A stretch of DNA of 64,000 nucleotides from Phosphitispora fastidiosa (GTDB lineage: Bacteria > Bacillota > Thermincolia > Thermincolales > UBA2595): NCBI RefSeq assembly GCF_019008365.1, contig NZ_JAHHUL010000009.1, positions 62,001 to 126,000 of the forward strand. Reading direction: 5' to 3'. The position numbers and the translations under genes are program-made. Position 1 is the first letter of the stretch; each line of letters begins with the position of its first letter. Of the stretch, positions 34,421 through 43,777 are shown piece by piece. Below the pieces are notes generated by a model. The model did no database searches. It had not been told where the DNA came from and saw nothing but the letters and a program-made list of their open reading frames with translations.

Positions 34421-35326
34421 GTGTGCGGGATTGCCGGGGTCATATACAAAAAACCCACTTTTGTTGGAAAAACTTTGGTTTCCATGCTGTCGGGCATCCA
34501 ACACCGCGGTCCGGATTCCACAGGTGTTGCCCTTTACGGGGCTGAGGACGAGTGCCTGAAGATCTGGTTGTACTATTCGGGGGGAGTTGAAATAGGCACG
34601 GTTACCGGTGTTATCAAGGAGTGTCTCAGCAAATTGGGCATAAGTATTCGTTCAATTGGTTGGAATGGGGATTTTCTCACAGTTAAAATGGATGAGCCGG
34701 ATTCCCTGGACACTGTCTGCAGCGAATTGGAGGCTATAAGCGGACTTCACATTATCAGTGTTGGTCACTCCCTGGAGATATTCAAGGATGAGGGTTTTGC
34801 CGAAGACATTGACAAGAAGTTTGCCCTCTCTGAATTTATGGGCACACACGGGATTGGGCATACCAGGCTGGCAACCGAAAGTGATGTGGATGTGCGCCGG
34901 GCCCACCCGTTCTGGGCAAACAGCTTTGCAGATGTTGCTATTGTCCATAACGGTCAGCTGACCAATTACTACACCCTTAAGAGGAAGATGGAGCATAAGG
35001 GCTACCGCTTCCGGACAGATAATGATTCTGAGTTAATTGCTGTTTATATTGCCGACAGGCTCTCTCGTGGAGATAACCTGCAAGAGGCCCTGTACCTATC
35101 ACTGGAAAACTTTGACGGGACCTTTTCATATCTGGTGTCCACACCTAATGAAATTGGTTTTGCCAAAGATAAGCTGGGCGCTAAACCGATGGCTGTCCTG
35201 GAAGGTGAAGATTTTGTGGCCATAGCTTCTGAAGAAGTGGCTATCCGCAAGGTTTTCAGTGACAAACAAACAGGAAACCGTTATTGGGAGCCTGGCCCGA
35301 AGGAGGTCATGACATGGTTGAGATAG
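34421..35326 (+). CDS. Glutamine amidotransferase subunit (GltB1/MgsA-like)
   Basis: 301 residues from GTG 34421. Class II amidotransferase: catalytic Cys2 (MCGIAGVIYKK), QHRGPDSTGVAL, GIGHTRLATESDVD and FAIVHNGQLTNY-type segment. Length and arrangement match the glutaminase-like subunit of split archaeal glutamate synthase and of N-methylglutamate synthase (MgsA). It is the first of three adjacent genes in the order A-B-C. Its stop overlaps the next start by 13 bases. Assignment to MgsA is inferred from the GS-like ligase at the head of the same operon. Confidence 0.85.
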   Translation: MCGIAGVIYKKPTFVGKTLVSMLSGIQHRGPDSTGVALYGAEDECLKIWLYYSGGVEIGTVTGVIKECLSKLGISIRSIGWNGDFLTVKMDEPDSLDTVCSELEAISGLHIISVGHSLEIFKDEGFAEDIDKKFALSEFMGTHGIGHTRLATESDVDVRRAHPFWANSFADVAIVHNGQLTNYYTLKRKMEHKGYRFRTDNDSELIAVYIADRLSRGDNLQEALYLSLENFDGTFSYLVSTPNEIGFAKDKLGAKPMAVLEGEDFVAIASEEVAIRKVFSDKQTGNRYWEPGPKEVMTWLR

Positions 35327-35976
35327 ACGCTATTGGGAAGACCAGCCGCGAGATTAATGCCGAAATAAAACAGGCTGCCGCAGCAGGTGACGAAATCAGG
35401 ATAACCAATCCTTCAGCCAGCCATCACCTCGGTGTAGGTGTACTTAGTCCGGCCAGGATAACATATGAAGGAAGTGTTGGGTATTTCTGCACTGCCCTTA
35501 CTGATGGCTGTAATGTAGTGATTAACGGAAATGCCGGGTGGTGTCTCGGTGATAACATGATGTCAGGAAAAATTATTGTTAACGGCAGAGGCGGCAGCAG
35601 TGTTGGTCCTGCTATGCGTGGAGGCACCATAGTTGTTCACGGTGATGCCGGGAACCGGCTGGGACAGGTAATGAAAAGCGGCCTGATTGTAGTAGAAGGC
35701 AGTGCCGGGTTTATGGCCGGGTTTATGATGATGGGCGGCAGGATCATTGTTCTGGGTGACATCGGAGAGCGCGCCGGGCACTGGTTGATTAATGGTGAGA
35801 TATTTGTAGGCGGAAACATTGAAGGCCTCGGCAGTGATGCCCAGATAGTGGAACTCTCCGATGCGGATAAGAATTTTCTTGAGGAAACGCTGACGGAACA
35901 TGGATTAGTAACAGACAAACCGTTTAAGAAGATAACTTCGCGCAAAGAACTACACCATTATTCCACCAAAGAATAA
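35314..35976 (+). CDS. GXGXG-domain subunit (GltB3/MgsB-like)
   Basis: 220 residues from ATG 35314, with AGGAGG at 35301-35306; it overlaps the previous gene by 13 bases. It is a right-handed beta-helix with repeated G-x-x-G-x-x-x-G turns (NAGWCLGDNMMSGKIIVNG, GNRLGQVMKSGLIVVEG, GHWLINGEIFVGG), typical of glutamate synthase domain 4 and of MgsB. It is thought to be structural, holding the amidotransferase and FMN subunits. Present as a separate gene, as in archaeal synthase and N-methylglutamate synthase. Confidence 0.88.
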   Translation: MVEIDAIGKTSREINAEIKQAAAAGDEIRITNPSASHHLGVGVLSPARITYEGSVGYFCTALTDGCNVVINGNAGWCLGDNMMSGKIIVNGRGGSSVGPAMRGGTIVVHGDAGNRLGQVMKSGLIVVEGSAGFMAGFMMMGGRIIVLGDIGERAGHWLINGEIFVGGNIEGLGSDAQIVELSDADKNFLEETLTEHGLVTDKPFKKITSRKELHHYSTKE

Positions 35977-36001
35977 TTAAACATCGCAGGGGGTAGAGAT
36001 T

Positions 36002-37231
36002 ATGAAAATCAGCAATACATGGACTCCGGATGTCATTAAGGGTATACACCTGCGCAGCAGGATCGGACGGTATAAGGTACGGGGGTTTGGTTCTTACAGG
36101 AAAATGCCGAATTTTGATGACCTGACCTTTTTACCGGCCAATTTATCCAGACTGGCCGTAGAGCAGTACCGTGAAGAATGCTCCAGTAAAACAGTTTTGG
36201 GCAGGCGGTTTGCTGAACAACCTCTGGAAATTGATATTCCGATTGTTATTGCCCCAATGAGCTTTGGCGCCCTTTCAAAAAACGCCAAGATCGCCCTTGC
36301 CAAAGGCGCTGCCTTGGCTGGGACGGCAGCCAGTACCGGGGAAGGAGGAATGCTCCCTGAAGAACGGGAGGCAGCGAAGAAGCTGTTCTACCAGTGCACA
36401 CCCGGAAGATATGGATTTAATCCTCATGACCTGCGCAAGGCAGATGTTATTGAACTGCTCATCAGCCAGGGAGCAAAGCCGGGAGTTGGCGGCCATCTGA
36501 TGGGAGATAAGGTTACCGATGAAATTGCTAAAATACGCGGCATCCCCAAGGGGATTGACCTGCGCAGCCCATGCCGTCATGCTGATGTCCTGGGCGCTGA
36601 TGACCTGGTAATGAAAGTGGAAGAACTCCGCGAAGCCTCTGATTGCAGGATTCCTGTGAGCCTCAAAATGGGCGCCGGGCGGGTTAAAGAAGATGTTAAA
36701 ATCGCCTGTAAGGTTGGCACAGATATTATCGCACTTGACGGAATGCAGGGCGGTACCGGAGCGTCTCCTGAGGTAGTGGCTGAACATGTCGGTGTCCCTT
36801 CCATGGCTGTGGTGGTCCAGGCCAGACAGGTACTGGAGGAAGTTGGACTGGAAGACAAGGTCGACCTGATTATCATGGGAGGAATCCGCAGCGGGGCCGA
36901 TGTGGCCAAAGCCCTGGCCCTGGGCGCCAGCGCCGTGGCTATAGGTACAGCAGCAATGATAGCAATGGGATGTATTGGCTGCATGCAGTGTACCACGGGC
37001 AAATGCCCCAAGGGGATTGCCACACACGACCCTGTCCTGACCAGAAGGCTTGATATTGATGAAGCTGCTGAGAGAGTATGCAATCTCCTAAAGGCTATGA
37101 CCATGGAAGCTAAAATGCTGGCCCACCTTTGCGGAAAAACAGATGTGCACAATTTGGAGCCTGAAGATTTACGTGCCCTGAGTATGGAAGCTTCTGCAAT
37201 TACAGGTATTCCTCTTGTAGGGACAATGTAA
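36002..37231 (+). CDS. FMN subunit of glutamate / N-alkylglutamate synthase (GltB2/MgsC-like)
   Basis: 409 residues. FMN barrel motifs: APMSFGALSKNAKIALAKG, STGEGGMLPEE, SQGAKPGVGGHL, ALDGMQGGTGASP, GGIRSGADVAKALALGA and Fe-S cysteines CIGCMQCTTGKCP (about residues 324-336). It lacks the ferredoxin N-terminus of its paralogue at 32992. Gene order after the amidotransferase and GXGXG genes is that of mgsABC. In the N-methylglutamate pathway this subunit transfers the amine nitrogen from gamma-glutamylmethylamide onto the alpha position. I propose an equivalent for a longer amine. Confidence 0.85.
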   Translation: MKISNTWTPDVIKGIHLRSRIGRYKVRGFGSYRKMPNFDDLTFLPANLSRLAVEQYREECSSKTVLGRRFAEQPLEIDIPIVIAPMSFGALSKNAKIALAKGAALAGTAASTGEGGMLPEEREAAKKLFYQCTPGRYGFNPHDLRKADVIELLISQGAKPGVGGHLMGDKVTDEIAKIRGIPKGIDLRSPCRHADVLGADDLVMKVEELREASDCRIPVSLKMGAGRVKEDVKIACKVGTDIIALDGMQGGTGASPEVVAEHVGVPSMAVVVQARQVLEEVGLEDKVDLIIMGGIRSGADVAKALALGASAVAIGTAAMIAMGCIGCMQCTTGKCPKGIATHDPVLTRRLDIDEAAERVCNLLKAMTMEAKMLAHLCGKTDVHNLEPEDLRALSMEASAITGIPLVGTM

Positions 37232-37261
37232 TCAGGCTTTAGAAGTCAGGAGTGGTCAGTT

Positions 37262-38452
37262 TTGAATATCTTGGTAATTAATTGCGGCAGTTCTTCACTC
37301 AAGTACCAGCTAATTGATATGGAAAAAGAACAGATCCGGTTCGGAGGCAGCATCGAAAGAATTGGGTCAGAGAAAGCCTTATCTGTTTACAAAAAATCAC
37401 GGAAAACGGTAAAAGAACCGGTAACCGCACGGGATCATCATCAGGCCATGGAGTTGGTGTTCAAAATCCTGACTGATTCTAAGACCAGGGTAATCCGTGA
37501 CCTGGACGAGATCTCGGCGGTTGGCCACCGGGTAGTACATGGAGGTGAGAAATACTCTGCTCCTACTGTTTTAGTGGATGAAACAATTGAGGAGCTGGAA
37601 CAATTTAATTACCTGGCCCCATTACATAATCCACAAAATATCATGGGTATCAGAGCGTGTAAAGCCATACTGAAGGAAACTACCCAGGTGGCAGTATTTG
37701 ATACGGCTTTTCATCAAACCTTACCGGCAGAGGCTTATATATATGGCTTGCCATATAAGTACTATCAGAAATACGGAATCAGAAGATACGGATTCCACGG
37801 TACATCACACCGGTATGTAGCTGAGCAGGCAGCTGAATTAATGAAACAGCCGCTGGAGGAATTAAAGCTAATTACCTGCCATTTGGGTAACGGAGTAAGC
37901 ATCTCAGCCGTTCAAAAAGGTTTATCTGTGGAAAACAGCATGGGTTTTACCCCTTTGGAGGGGATACCCATGGGAACGCGCTGTGGCAATCTTGATCCCG
38001 GAATACTGTTATTCCTGATGGAAAAAGAGGGATTGAGCGCTTCGGATGCAATGGCGGTATTAAACCGCGAATGTGGGATACTGGGAATTTCGGAACTCAG
38101 TAATGATTTTAGAGAGGTTCAGAAGGCTGCAGAAAAGGGTAATCAGCAAGCCACACTTGCACTAAAGGTTTTTGCTTATAGTGTGAAAAAGTATATTGGA
38201 GCCTATGCGGCGGTGATGAACGGCATTGACGGCTTGGTCTTTACTGCCGGAATCGGGGAAAATTCACCTGAAATCAGAAGGGAAATCTGCCTTGGCCTTG
38301 ATTACCTTGGCATAACCCTTGATGATGAAAAAAACAAAGCCGCCGGTCGTAATGTTGATATAGGCGGCAAGCAGAGCAAGGTGAAAATACTGGTAATACC
38401 TACCAATGAAGAATTGATGATTGCTAAAGAAGCATGTAAGTTTATTGTTTAA
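37262..38452 (+). CDS. ackA: Acetate kinase
   Basis: 396 residues from TTG 37262. Acetokinase signatures: VINCGSSSLKYQL at the N-terminus, RVVHGGEKY, VFDTAFHQTLP (about 146-156), RRYGFHGTSHRYV (about 180-192) and TAGIGENSPEIR (about 324-335). It converts acyl phosphate and ADP into acid and ATP. Adjacent to the BMC genes, it completes the aldehyde to acid branch by using the phosphorylated product of PduL, outside the shell. Confidence 0.95.
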   Translation: MNILVINCGSSSLKYQLIDMEKEQIRFGGSIERIGSEKALSVYKKSRKTVKEPVTARDHHQAMELVFKILTDSKTRVIRDLDEISAVGHRVVHGGEKYSAPTVLVDETIEELEQFNYLAPLHNPQNIMGIRACKAILKETTQVAVFDTAFHQTLPAEAYIYGLPYKYYQKYGIRRYGFHGTSHRYVAEQAAELMKQPLEELKLITCHLGNGVSISAVQKGLSVENSMGFTPLEGIPMGTRCGNLDPGILLFLMEKEGLSASDAMAVLNRECGILGISELSNDFREVQKAAEKGNQQATLALKVFAYSVKKYIGAYAAVMNGIDGLVFTAGIGENSPEIRREICLGLDYLGITLDDEKNKAAGRNVDIGGKQSKVKILVIPTNEELMIAKEACKFIV

Positions 38453-38501
38453 GCGTAGCTTTTTGAAGAACCCCTCTAAAACTTAAAAGGAGGTCATTCT
38501 T

Positions 38502-39911
38502 ATGTCCACTGGTGAAAAAACCGGAATTCTCAGAAGAGCGACTTGGCGAACAGGTTTCTTAATGGGCATAGCAGTTTGTGCCCTAACCCTGGTATCTGCA
38601 GGACCCTTAGCCCAGCAAGTAGGGCCGGTATCAATCCTTGTATGGACTACGTCTTCTTTTGTCGGTTTGCTTCAGGTTTTAATATATTCAGAACTGGCAG
38701 GAATGTATCAGAATGAAACCGGCGGCATGACCATGTGTATGGGTGATGCATTTGACAAGTGGTCCCACTGGCCGACTACTATTGCCCAATGGGCCTACTG
38801 GTATGCATGGATCCCGGTAATGGGGATTATGCCGATACTTATGGCTCAATATTTGAACCAGATGATTGGGACCAATTTCAGTCCTTTTATAGTTGGTATC
38901 GTTATTCTGGGCGTATTGCTTGCCATCAACTATTTCGGTATCACGGTAAGTGAACGAGGTCAGCTAATCATTAGCGCTGTGAGCCTCCTGCCGCTTGTAG
39001 TTATGATTGTGGTGGCATTTGCCAGAGGTTTGGTGTCAATGGATAACCTGTTGCCATTTAGGCCTTATGGCTCTTGGGGGAATTTCAGTAATCCCGAGGG
39101 GTCCTGGTTTTCGATGATGAGCTGGGTTGGTATAGGTGCGGCGTATTATGTTGCCTCATGGGGCTCATATGCCTTTGAAACAATAACTGTATATGTTGGG
39201 GAATACAAAAACCCTGTCAAGGATACCGTTAAAGCCGCCTGGTCTTCAGGTACGGTGGTAACTATATTAAATACCATGATTACCCTGGCCTTGGTGGGTG
39301 TCCTCGGGGTAGCGGCATTTGCGGATAATCCTGATTATCCCTTCTTGAAATTATCTGAAGCTATTCTTGGCCCTGTCGGCGGCCGGGTTGCCCTGTTTAT
39401 CATTTTTACAGGTCTTTTTTTGATGGCAAACACTGCATTTAACGGGACGGCACGGATACTGTACGGGATGTCCAAGGAGGGCACAAACCTGAAGCAGTGG
39501 ATGAAACTCAGTCCTAACGGATTTCCTTATGTAGCTGCTATATTCAATATAGCCTTTGCAATTTTCCTGATGACCTTTGAAGTACCTGTTAAGATTATTG
39601 CCGCTTCCAACTTAGCCTACATGATTTGTATATTTATGCCTCTGTTTGCGTTTGTTATTCTGCGCAAGAAGAGACCTGACCACCCCAGACCATTTAAGCT
39701 GCCGAATTTCATGGTGCCGGTAGCGTTTATTCTGGGAGCCTTTAATGTGATCCTGATTTTACCCGGGGCTCTTTATTACGGCGCCGAAGTAATGGTGACA
39801 GGCAGCGTTATTACACTGTTAGTTATTCCTTTATGTCTCTACCGCAAAAAGGTTCAGGATAAGGCGGAAACGGTAATAGCAAAAAATCCTGAAGAAATTG
39901 ATCTCGACTGA
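38502..39911 (+). CDS. APC-family amino acid/amine permease
   Basis: 469 residues with about 12 hydrophobic segments and the APC pattern SAGPLAQQVGPVSILVWTTSSF near the first helices and AYYVASWGSYAFETITVYVGEYKNP in the middle. AAAAGGAGG precedes the start. The family imports amino acids, polyamines or small amines with protons or in exchange. It is the last gene of the group and precedes a terminator, so it is likely co-regulated and brings in the substrate (or exchanges glutamate). Substrate identity is unknown. Confidence 0.85.
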   Translation: MSTGEKTGILRRATWRTGFLMGIAVCALTLVSAGPLAQQVGPVSILVWTTSSFVGLLQVLIYSELAGMYQNETGGMTMCMGDAFDKWSHWPTTIAQWAYWYAWIPVMGIMPILMAQYLNQMIGTNFSPFIVGIVILGVLLAINYFGITVSERGQLIISAVSLLPLVVMIVVAFARGLVSMDNLLPFRPYGSWGNFSNPEGSWFSMMSWVGIGAAYYVASWGSYAFETITVYVGEYKNPVKDTVKAAWSSGTVVTILNTMITLALVGVLGVAAFADNPDYPFLKLSEAILGPVGGRVALFIIFTGLFLMANTAFNGTARILYGMSKEGTNLKQWMKLSPNGFPYVAAIFNIAFAIFLMTFEVPVKIIAASNLAYMICIFMPLFAFVILRKKRPDHPRPFKLPNFMVPVAFILGAFNVILILPGALYYGAEVMVTGSVITLLVIPLCLYRKKVQDKAETVIAKNPEEIDLD

Positions 39912-39982
39912 TAACATTAAATAGCTCTCCCTACATGCCAGCTAACGTTCATACCCTTAGCTATGGCATTGGTTTTACCTCC

Positions 39983-40016
39983 CCCGGGCCGGTTTAGACC
40001 TGCCTGGGTTTTTTTT
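39983..40016 (+). terminator. Terminator of the BMC/ackA/permease operon
   Basis: Hairpin CCCGGGCcGGT...ACCtGCCTGGG followed by eight T residues. The remainder of the 334-base gap (39912-40245) shows only a second imperfect hairpin near 39936-39967 and no recognisable riboswitch before trkA. Confidence 0.85.
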
Positions 40017-40245
40017 GCCCCGGTTTGTGAAAAGTTTTTTTACCTGTCATTGATAATTTATGTTATGATGAAGAAGGTTTTCCCAGGCAGATGAGCGAAA
40101 TGGGTATCAAAATTGGTAATCTGACAAATATTGCTGTAGATGGCTAATTTGGAGAAATGTTAACTGCAGCCATTGTATGGCTTCCTATAGAATAGGGAAA
40201 GATTAGGTTATTGTATCATTGATTTGGTGGAAAGGGGAAGTTCTG

Positions 40246-41589
40246 GTGCATGCCATAATAATCGGCGCCGGCAAAGTGGGCTTTAGTATTGCCCAGATGC
40301 TGTCATATGAAGGCCATGATGTTGTTGTAATTGAAAAAGATGAGGAGCGGTTTTTATATGTCCAGGAAGCCCTTGATGTGCAGACAATCTTGGGCAGCGG
40401 GTCTTCTCCGGTAATTCTTGAGGAAGCCGGGGTGACAAATTCCGACCTGGTAGTGGCGGTTACGGAAACAGATGAACTAAACATTGTATCCTGTCTTATG
40501 GCCAAACAGTATGGAGTCCCCAAAACTGTGGCCCGGGTGCGGGATCCGGACTATGTGGAAACAAGCCACAAGTCCCCGCAATTCTCCCTGGGGATTGACC
40601 TGATCATAAATCCGGAACAGATTACGGCAAAAGAAATAGTGAAACTTATGGAAGTCCCTGAAGCCCTGAATGTGGAGTACTTTGCTGAAGGCCAGATCCA
40701 GCTTCTGGAACTCAAGCTTACAGAATCGGCCCTGGTAGTGGGTAAGATGCTGAAGAACCTTGATTTGGCCGGAAATGCTCTCATTGTAGCTATTTCCCGC
40801 GGTGGAAAAATGATTATTCCCCGCGGGGATGATTATCTTGAAGTAAATGATATTGTCTTTATTGTGGCCCGAACCGAGGAAATGATAGATGTGGAAAAAC
40901 TGCTGGGCAAGAGCCGGGCTGCCATAGAAAAGGTAATGATTCTCGGGGGCGGACGCATTGGCTACTACCTGGCCAGGCTATTGGAGGAGAAAAAAATAGG
41001 GGTTAAAATCATAGAAAAAAATAAGGATAAGTGCCGGGTTATTTCAGGCAAGCTGGACCACAGCCTGGTGCTTAATGGTGATGGAACTGATATTGACCTT
41101 TTGAAAGAAGAAGGAGCCGGGCAAGCCGACCTCTTTGTTGCCGTTACCGGTGACGATAAGCTGAACCTGTTGGTTTCCCTCATCAGCAAGCACCTTGGAG
41201 TGAAAAACACCATTATAGTTATCAGGCGCTCTGATTACATCCCACTGGTAGAACGGGTTGGTATAGACGTAGTTGTCAGCCCGCGGTCCCTGACTACCAG
41301 TACTATCCTAAAGCTTATCTGGCCTAAAGAGGTGGTTTCCGTCAGTTTCCTGGGGGGAGCGGATGCCGAAACCATGGAACTTATTGTGCCGGAACGCTGC
41401 CGGGCAAATTACAAGAAGCTTAAACAGCTCAAGTTTCCCAAAGGAGCCATCCTGGGGTCGATAATGAGGGATGATACTGCTATAGTTCCAACCGGTGATG
41501 ATGTAATCATGCCCGGAGACCGGGTTATGGTATTTACCTTACCCAAAGCTGTCGCCAAGGTAAATGAATTCTTTGAAGTAGGCAGGTAA
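40246..41589 (+). CDS. trkA: TrkA, potassium channel regulatory subunit
   Basis: 447 residues from GTG 40246, preceded by AAAGGGGAAG. Two tandem RCK modules each start with a Rossmann glycine motif (IIIGAGKVG near residue 3; MILGGGRIGYYLA near 228) and each ends in a TrkA-C domain. It binds NAD(H)/ATP and gates the TrkH potassium channel encoded directly downstream. Ten bases separate the two, so they are co-expressed. Confidence 0.95.
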   Translation: MHAIIIGAGKVGFSIAQMLSYEGHDVVVIEKDEERFLYVQEALDVQTILGSGSSPVILEEAGVTNSDLVVAVTETDELNIVSCLMAKQYGVPKTVARVRDPDYVETSHKSPQFSLGIDLIINPEQITAKEIVKLMEVPEALNVEYFAEGQIQLLELKLTESALVVGKMLKNLDLAGNALIVAISRGGKMIIPRGDDYLEVNDIVFIVARTEEMIDVEKLLGKSRAAIEKVMILGGGRIGYYLARLLEEKKIGVKIIEKNKDKCRVISGKLDHSLVLNGDGTDIDLLKEEGAGQADLFVAVTGDDKLNLLVSLISKHLGVKNTIIVIRRSDYIPLVERVGIDVVVSPRSLTTSTILKLIWPKEVVSVSFLGGADAETMELIVPERCRANYKKLKQLKFPKGAILGSIMRDDTAIVPTGDDVIMPGDRVMVFTLPKAVAKVNEFFEVGR

Positions 41590-41598
41590 TTACTTAAA

Positions 41599-43038
41599 AT
41601 GAAGTATTCTGTAATTATAAGACATATAGGATTAATTATCGCTATTGTTGGGCTGGCCATGCTGGCCCCTGTGCACATAAGTCTGATTAACAGGGAACCA
41701 TATGTGCCGGTATGGATTGGTATTGCCGCGGCAACGACAGTACTGGGGCTTGTTTTGTTCCTCGCTGTCCGGGTTAGAGAGACGATCGGTTACCGGGAAG
41801 GTTTTGCCATGGTTACTTTTGCCTGGGTGGCTGCTACCCTTTTTGGGGCCCTGCCGTTTTGGATGACAGGGGCTATTCCCGGTTTCGCAGACGCCTTTTT
41901 TGAAAGCATGTCCGGTTTTTCCACAACCGGGGCCAGTATCCTCACTGATATTGAAAGCCTGCCCCGAAGTCTGCTGTTCTGGCGCAGTCTAACCCACTGG
42001 CTGGGCGGGATGGGCATTATGGTGCTGTTTGTGGCTTTACTTTCCCAACTGGGTGCCGGGGGCATGCAGGTATTTCGGGCAGAGGCTCCCGGACCGATTA
42101 CCGAGAAAATTAAACCCAGGATCAGTGAAACCGCAAAAATACTATGGCTGACCTATGTCATTCTAACTCTGGCAGAGACACTGCTGCTCCGGATAGCCGG
42201 GCTGGACTGGTTTGATTCACTCACCCATACTTTTGGAACTATGGCTACCGGCGGCTTCTCCACTAAGAATCTGAGTGTCGGTGCCTTTCAGAACCCTGCT
42301 GTTGAATGGATTATAATTGTATTTATGTTTGCAGCCGGAACCAATTTTGCGCTTTACTATACAGCGGTTAAGAAAAAGTCACTGAAAAATTTCTGGCATA
42401 ATGAGGAATTTAAGCTGTATACCTCAATTACATTAGGGGCAATTCTGATAATCTGGTTAATTCTGGCTGCGGAACACGGCTTTTTCAAGGCTGCCAGGCT
42501 GGCCTCCTTTCAGGTGGTCTCAATCATTACAACAACTGGATATGCTACTGATGACTATGTGTTGTGGCCAAGCATGGCCACAGGTGTTTTATTCCTCCTT
42601 ATGTTTGTCGGGGGCTCAGCAGGCTCTACCGGCGGTGGGATGAAGGTGAGCCGTTATCTGGTGCTGCTGAAGCATTCCGGGCTGCAGCTAAAGAAGTTCT
42701 TTCACCCCAGAGCGGTATTCTCTCTTAAGGTGGGAGGCAAGAGTTATCCCGAGGACATTATCATATCGATCTTCCAGTTTTTTTTCTTTTATATTTTTAT
42801 GGTAATCACGGGAACTGTTATCATGACGGGTTTTGGTCTTGAAATTAAATCCGCCGTTAGTGCGGTTTTGGCCACCCTTGGCAATATCGGACCCGGTTTT
42901 GGAGCAGTGGGTCCTATGGAGAACTATGCATTCTTACCAGATGCTGCCAAGTACTTATTAAGTTTTTTTATGCTGGTGGGAAGACTCGAGATTTTTACAG
43001 TATTGGTGCTGTTATTGCCCAGCTTTTGGCGTAAATAG
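41599..43038 (+). CDS. trkH: TrkH, potassium transport subunit
   Basis: 479 residues with about ten membrane helices and four pore loops, including FSTTGASI, GTMATGGFST, ITTTGYATDD and LGNIGPGFGAVG, the TrkH selectivity filter sequence type. It forms the potassium pore of Trk and is partnered by the upstream TrkA. The membrane portions and length match TrkH/KtrB. Confidence 0.95.
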   Translation: MKYSVIIRHIGLIIAIVGLAMLAPVHISLINREPYVPVWIGIAAATTVLGLVLFLAVRVRETIGYREGFAMVTFAWVAATLFGALPFWMTGAIPGFADAFFESMSGFSTTGASILTDIESLPRSLLFWRSLTHWLGGMGIMVLFVALLSQLGAGGMQVFRAEAPGPITEKIKPRISETAKILWLTYVILTLAETLLLRIAGLDWFDSLTHTFGTMATGGFSTKNLSVGAFQNPAVEWIIIVFMFAAGTNFALYYTAVKKKSLKNFWHNEEFKLYTSITLGAILIIWLILAAEHGFFKAARLASFQVVSIITTTGYATDDYVLWPSMATGVLFLLMFVGGSAGSTGGGMKVSRYLVLLKHSGLQLKKFFHPRAVFSLKVGGKSYPEDIIISIFQFFFFYIFMVITGTVIMTGFGLEIKSAVSAVLATLGNIGPGFGAVGPMENYAFLPDAAKYLLSFFMLVGRLEIFTVLVLLLPSFWRK

Positions 43039-43141
43039 GAATTTAGTTGCCGGACGGAGGTTCCCCTTTTTTTCCATTGCAGTCTGAGACCGGTTCTGGT
43101 ATATTTTTAGGGAGTAAGACTATAATAAAGGACTGACTGTA

Positions 43142-43738
43142 GTGGAGTATATATTAATTTTAATTCCTGTCATTGGAGGGATATCGGGATGGTTTACTGC
43201 GGCCCTGGCCCTGAAAGTCCTGTTCAGGCCGGCAGATCCGATGAAGCTTCCTTTTACCGATACGCATATCAGGGGATTACTGCCCGGAAAACAGGAACAC
43301 CTGGCAGCAGGTGTCAGGGAAATCATTCAAACCCAGCTGCAATTGGCTGTTACTGAGGATTCGGGTCCGGCTTATGAGGTCAGAGCAAACCTGAGTAATA
43401 CTATTGTGGTTTCAATTAAGGAACATATTCAGCATAAGATTCCCTTTTTGGTGCCGCGGGGAGTAAGACAGAAGATAATTGACACTATTGAAGACATTGT
43501 CAGGAAAGAAATTGCCGGGTTTTTAGATGAACTGGTCTATAGTGTCCGCCAAGACAGGGGCGCCGGTTCAGACCTCTGCCGGTTTATTGAAGAAAAAATC
43601 CGCTGTTATGATTTGGCTGACTTGGAGACCAGAGTCAAAAAGCTGCCGGAGATATTTTATCTGAAAATCGCAGCAGCCTTGATCGGCGTGGCTGCGGGCT
43701 TGCTGCAAATACTGGTGGCAGTTGTCGCAGGGACTTGA
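43142..43738 (+). CDS. DUF445 membrane-anchored protein
   Basis: 198 residues from GTG 43142. N-terminal membrane helix (ILILIPVIGGISGWFTAALALKVLFRP) followed by LPGKQEHLAAGVREIIQTQL, the DUF445 signature, and a C-terminal hydrophobic anchor (AAALIGVAAGLLQILVAVVAGT). DUF445 (YheB-type) proteins occur in spore formers; function unknown. The stop overlaps the promoter of thrS. Confidence 0.8.
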   Translation: MEYILILIPVIGGISGWFTAALALKVLFRPADPMKLPFTDTHIRGLLPGKQEHLAAGVREIIQTQLQLAVTEDSGPAYEVRANLSNTIVVSIKEHIQHKIPFLVPRGVRQKIIDTIEDIVRKEIAGFLDELVYSVRQDRGAGSDLCRFIEEKIRCYDLADLETRVKKLPEIFYLKIAAALIGVAAGLLQILVAVVAGT

Positions 43739-43763
43739 CACTGTGCTTCCGGAGTCATATAAT
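43735..43763 (+). promoter_or_regulatory. Promoter of thrS T-box leader
   Basis: TTGACA 43735-43740, 17-base spacer, TATAAT 43758-43763: full consensus. It overlaps the DUF445 stop. Confidence 0.9.
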
Positions 43764-43777
43764 AAAACAAATGCTGT

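Noticed and set aside
39912-40245. Possible c-di-AMP riboswitch upstream of trkA
   Set aside because: The conserved ydaO-type core sequences are not visible; only a terminator and a weak hairpin are seen.
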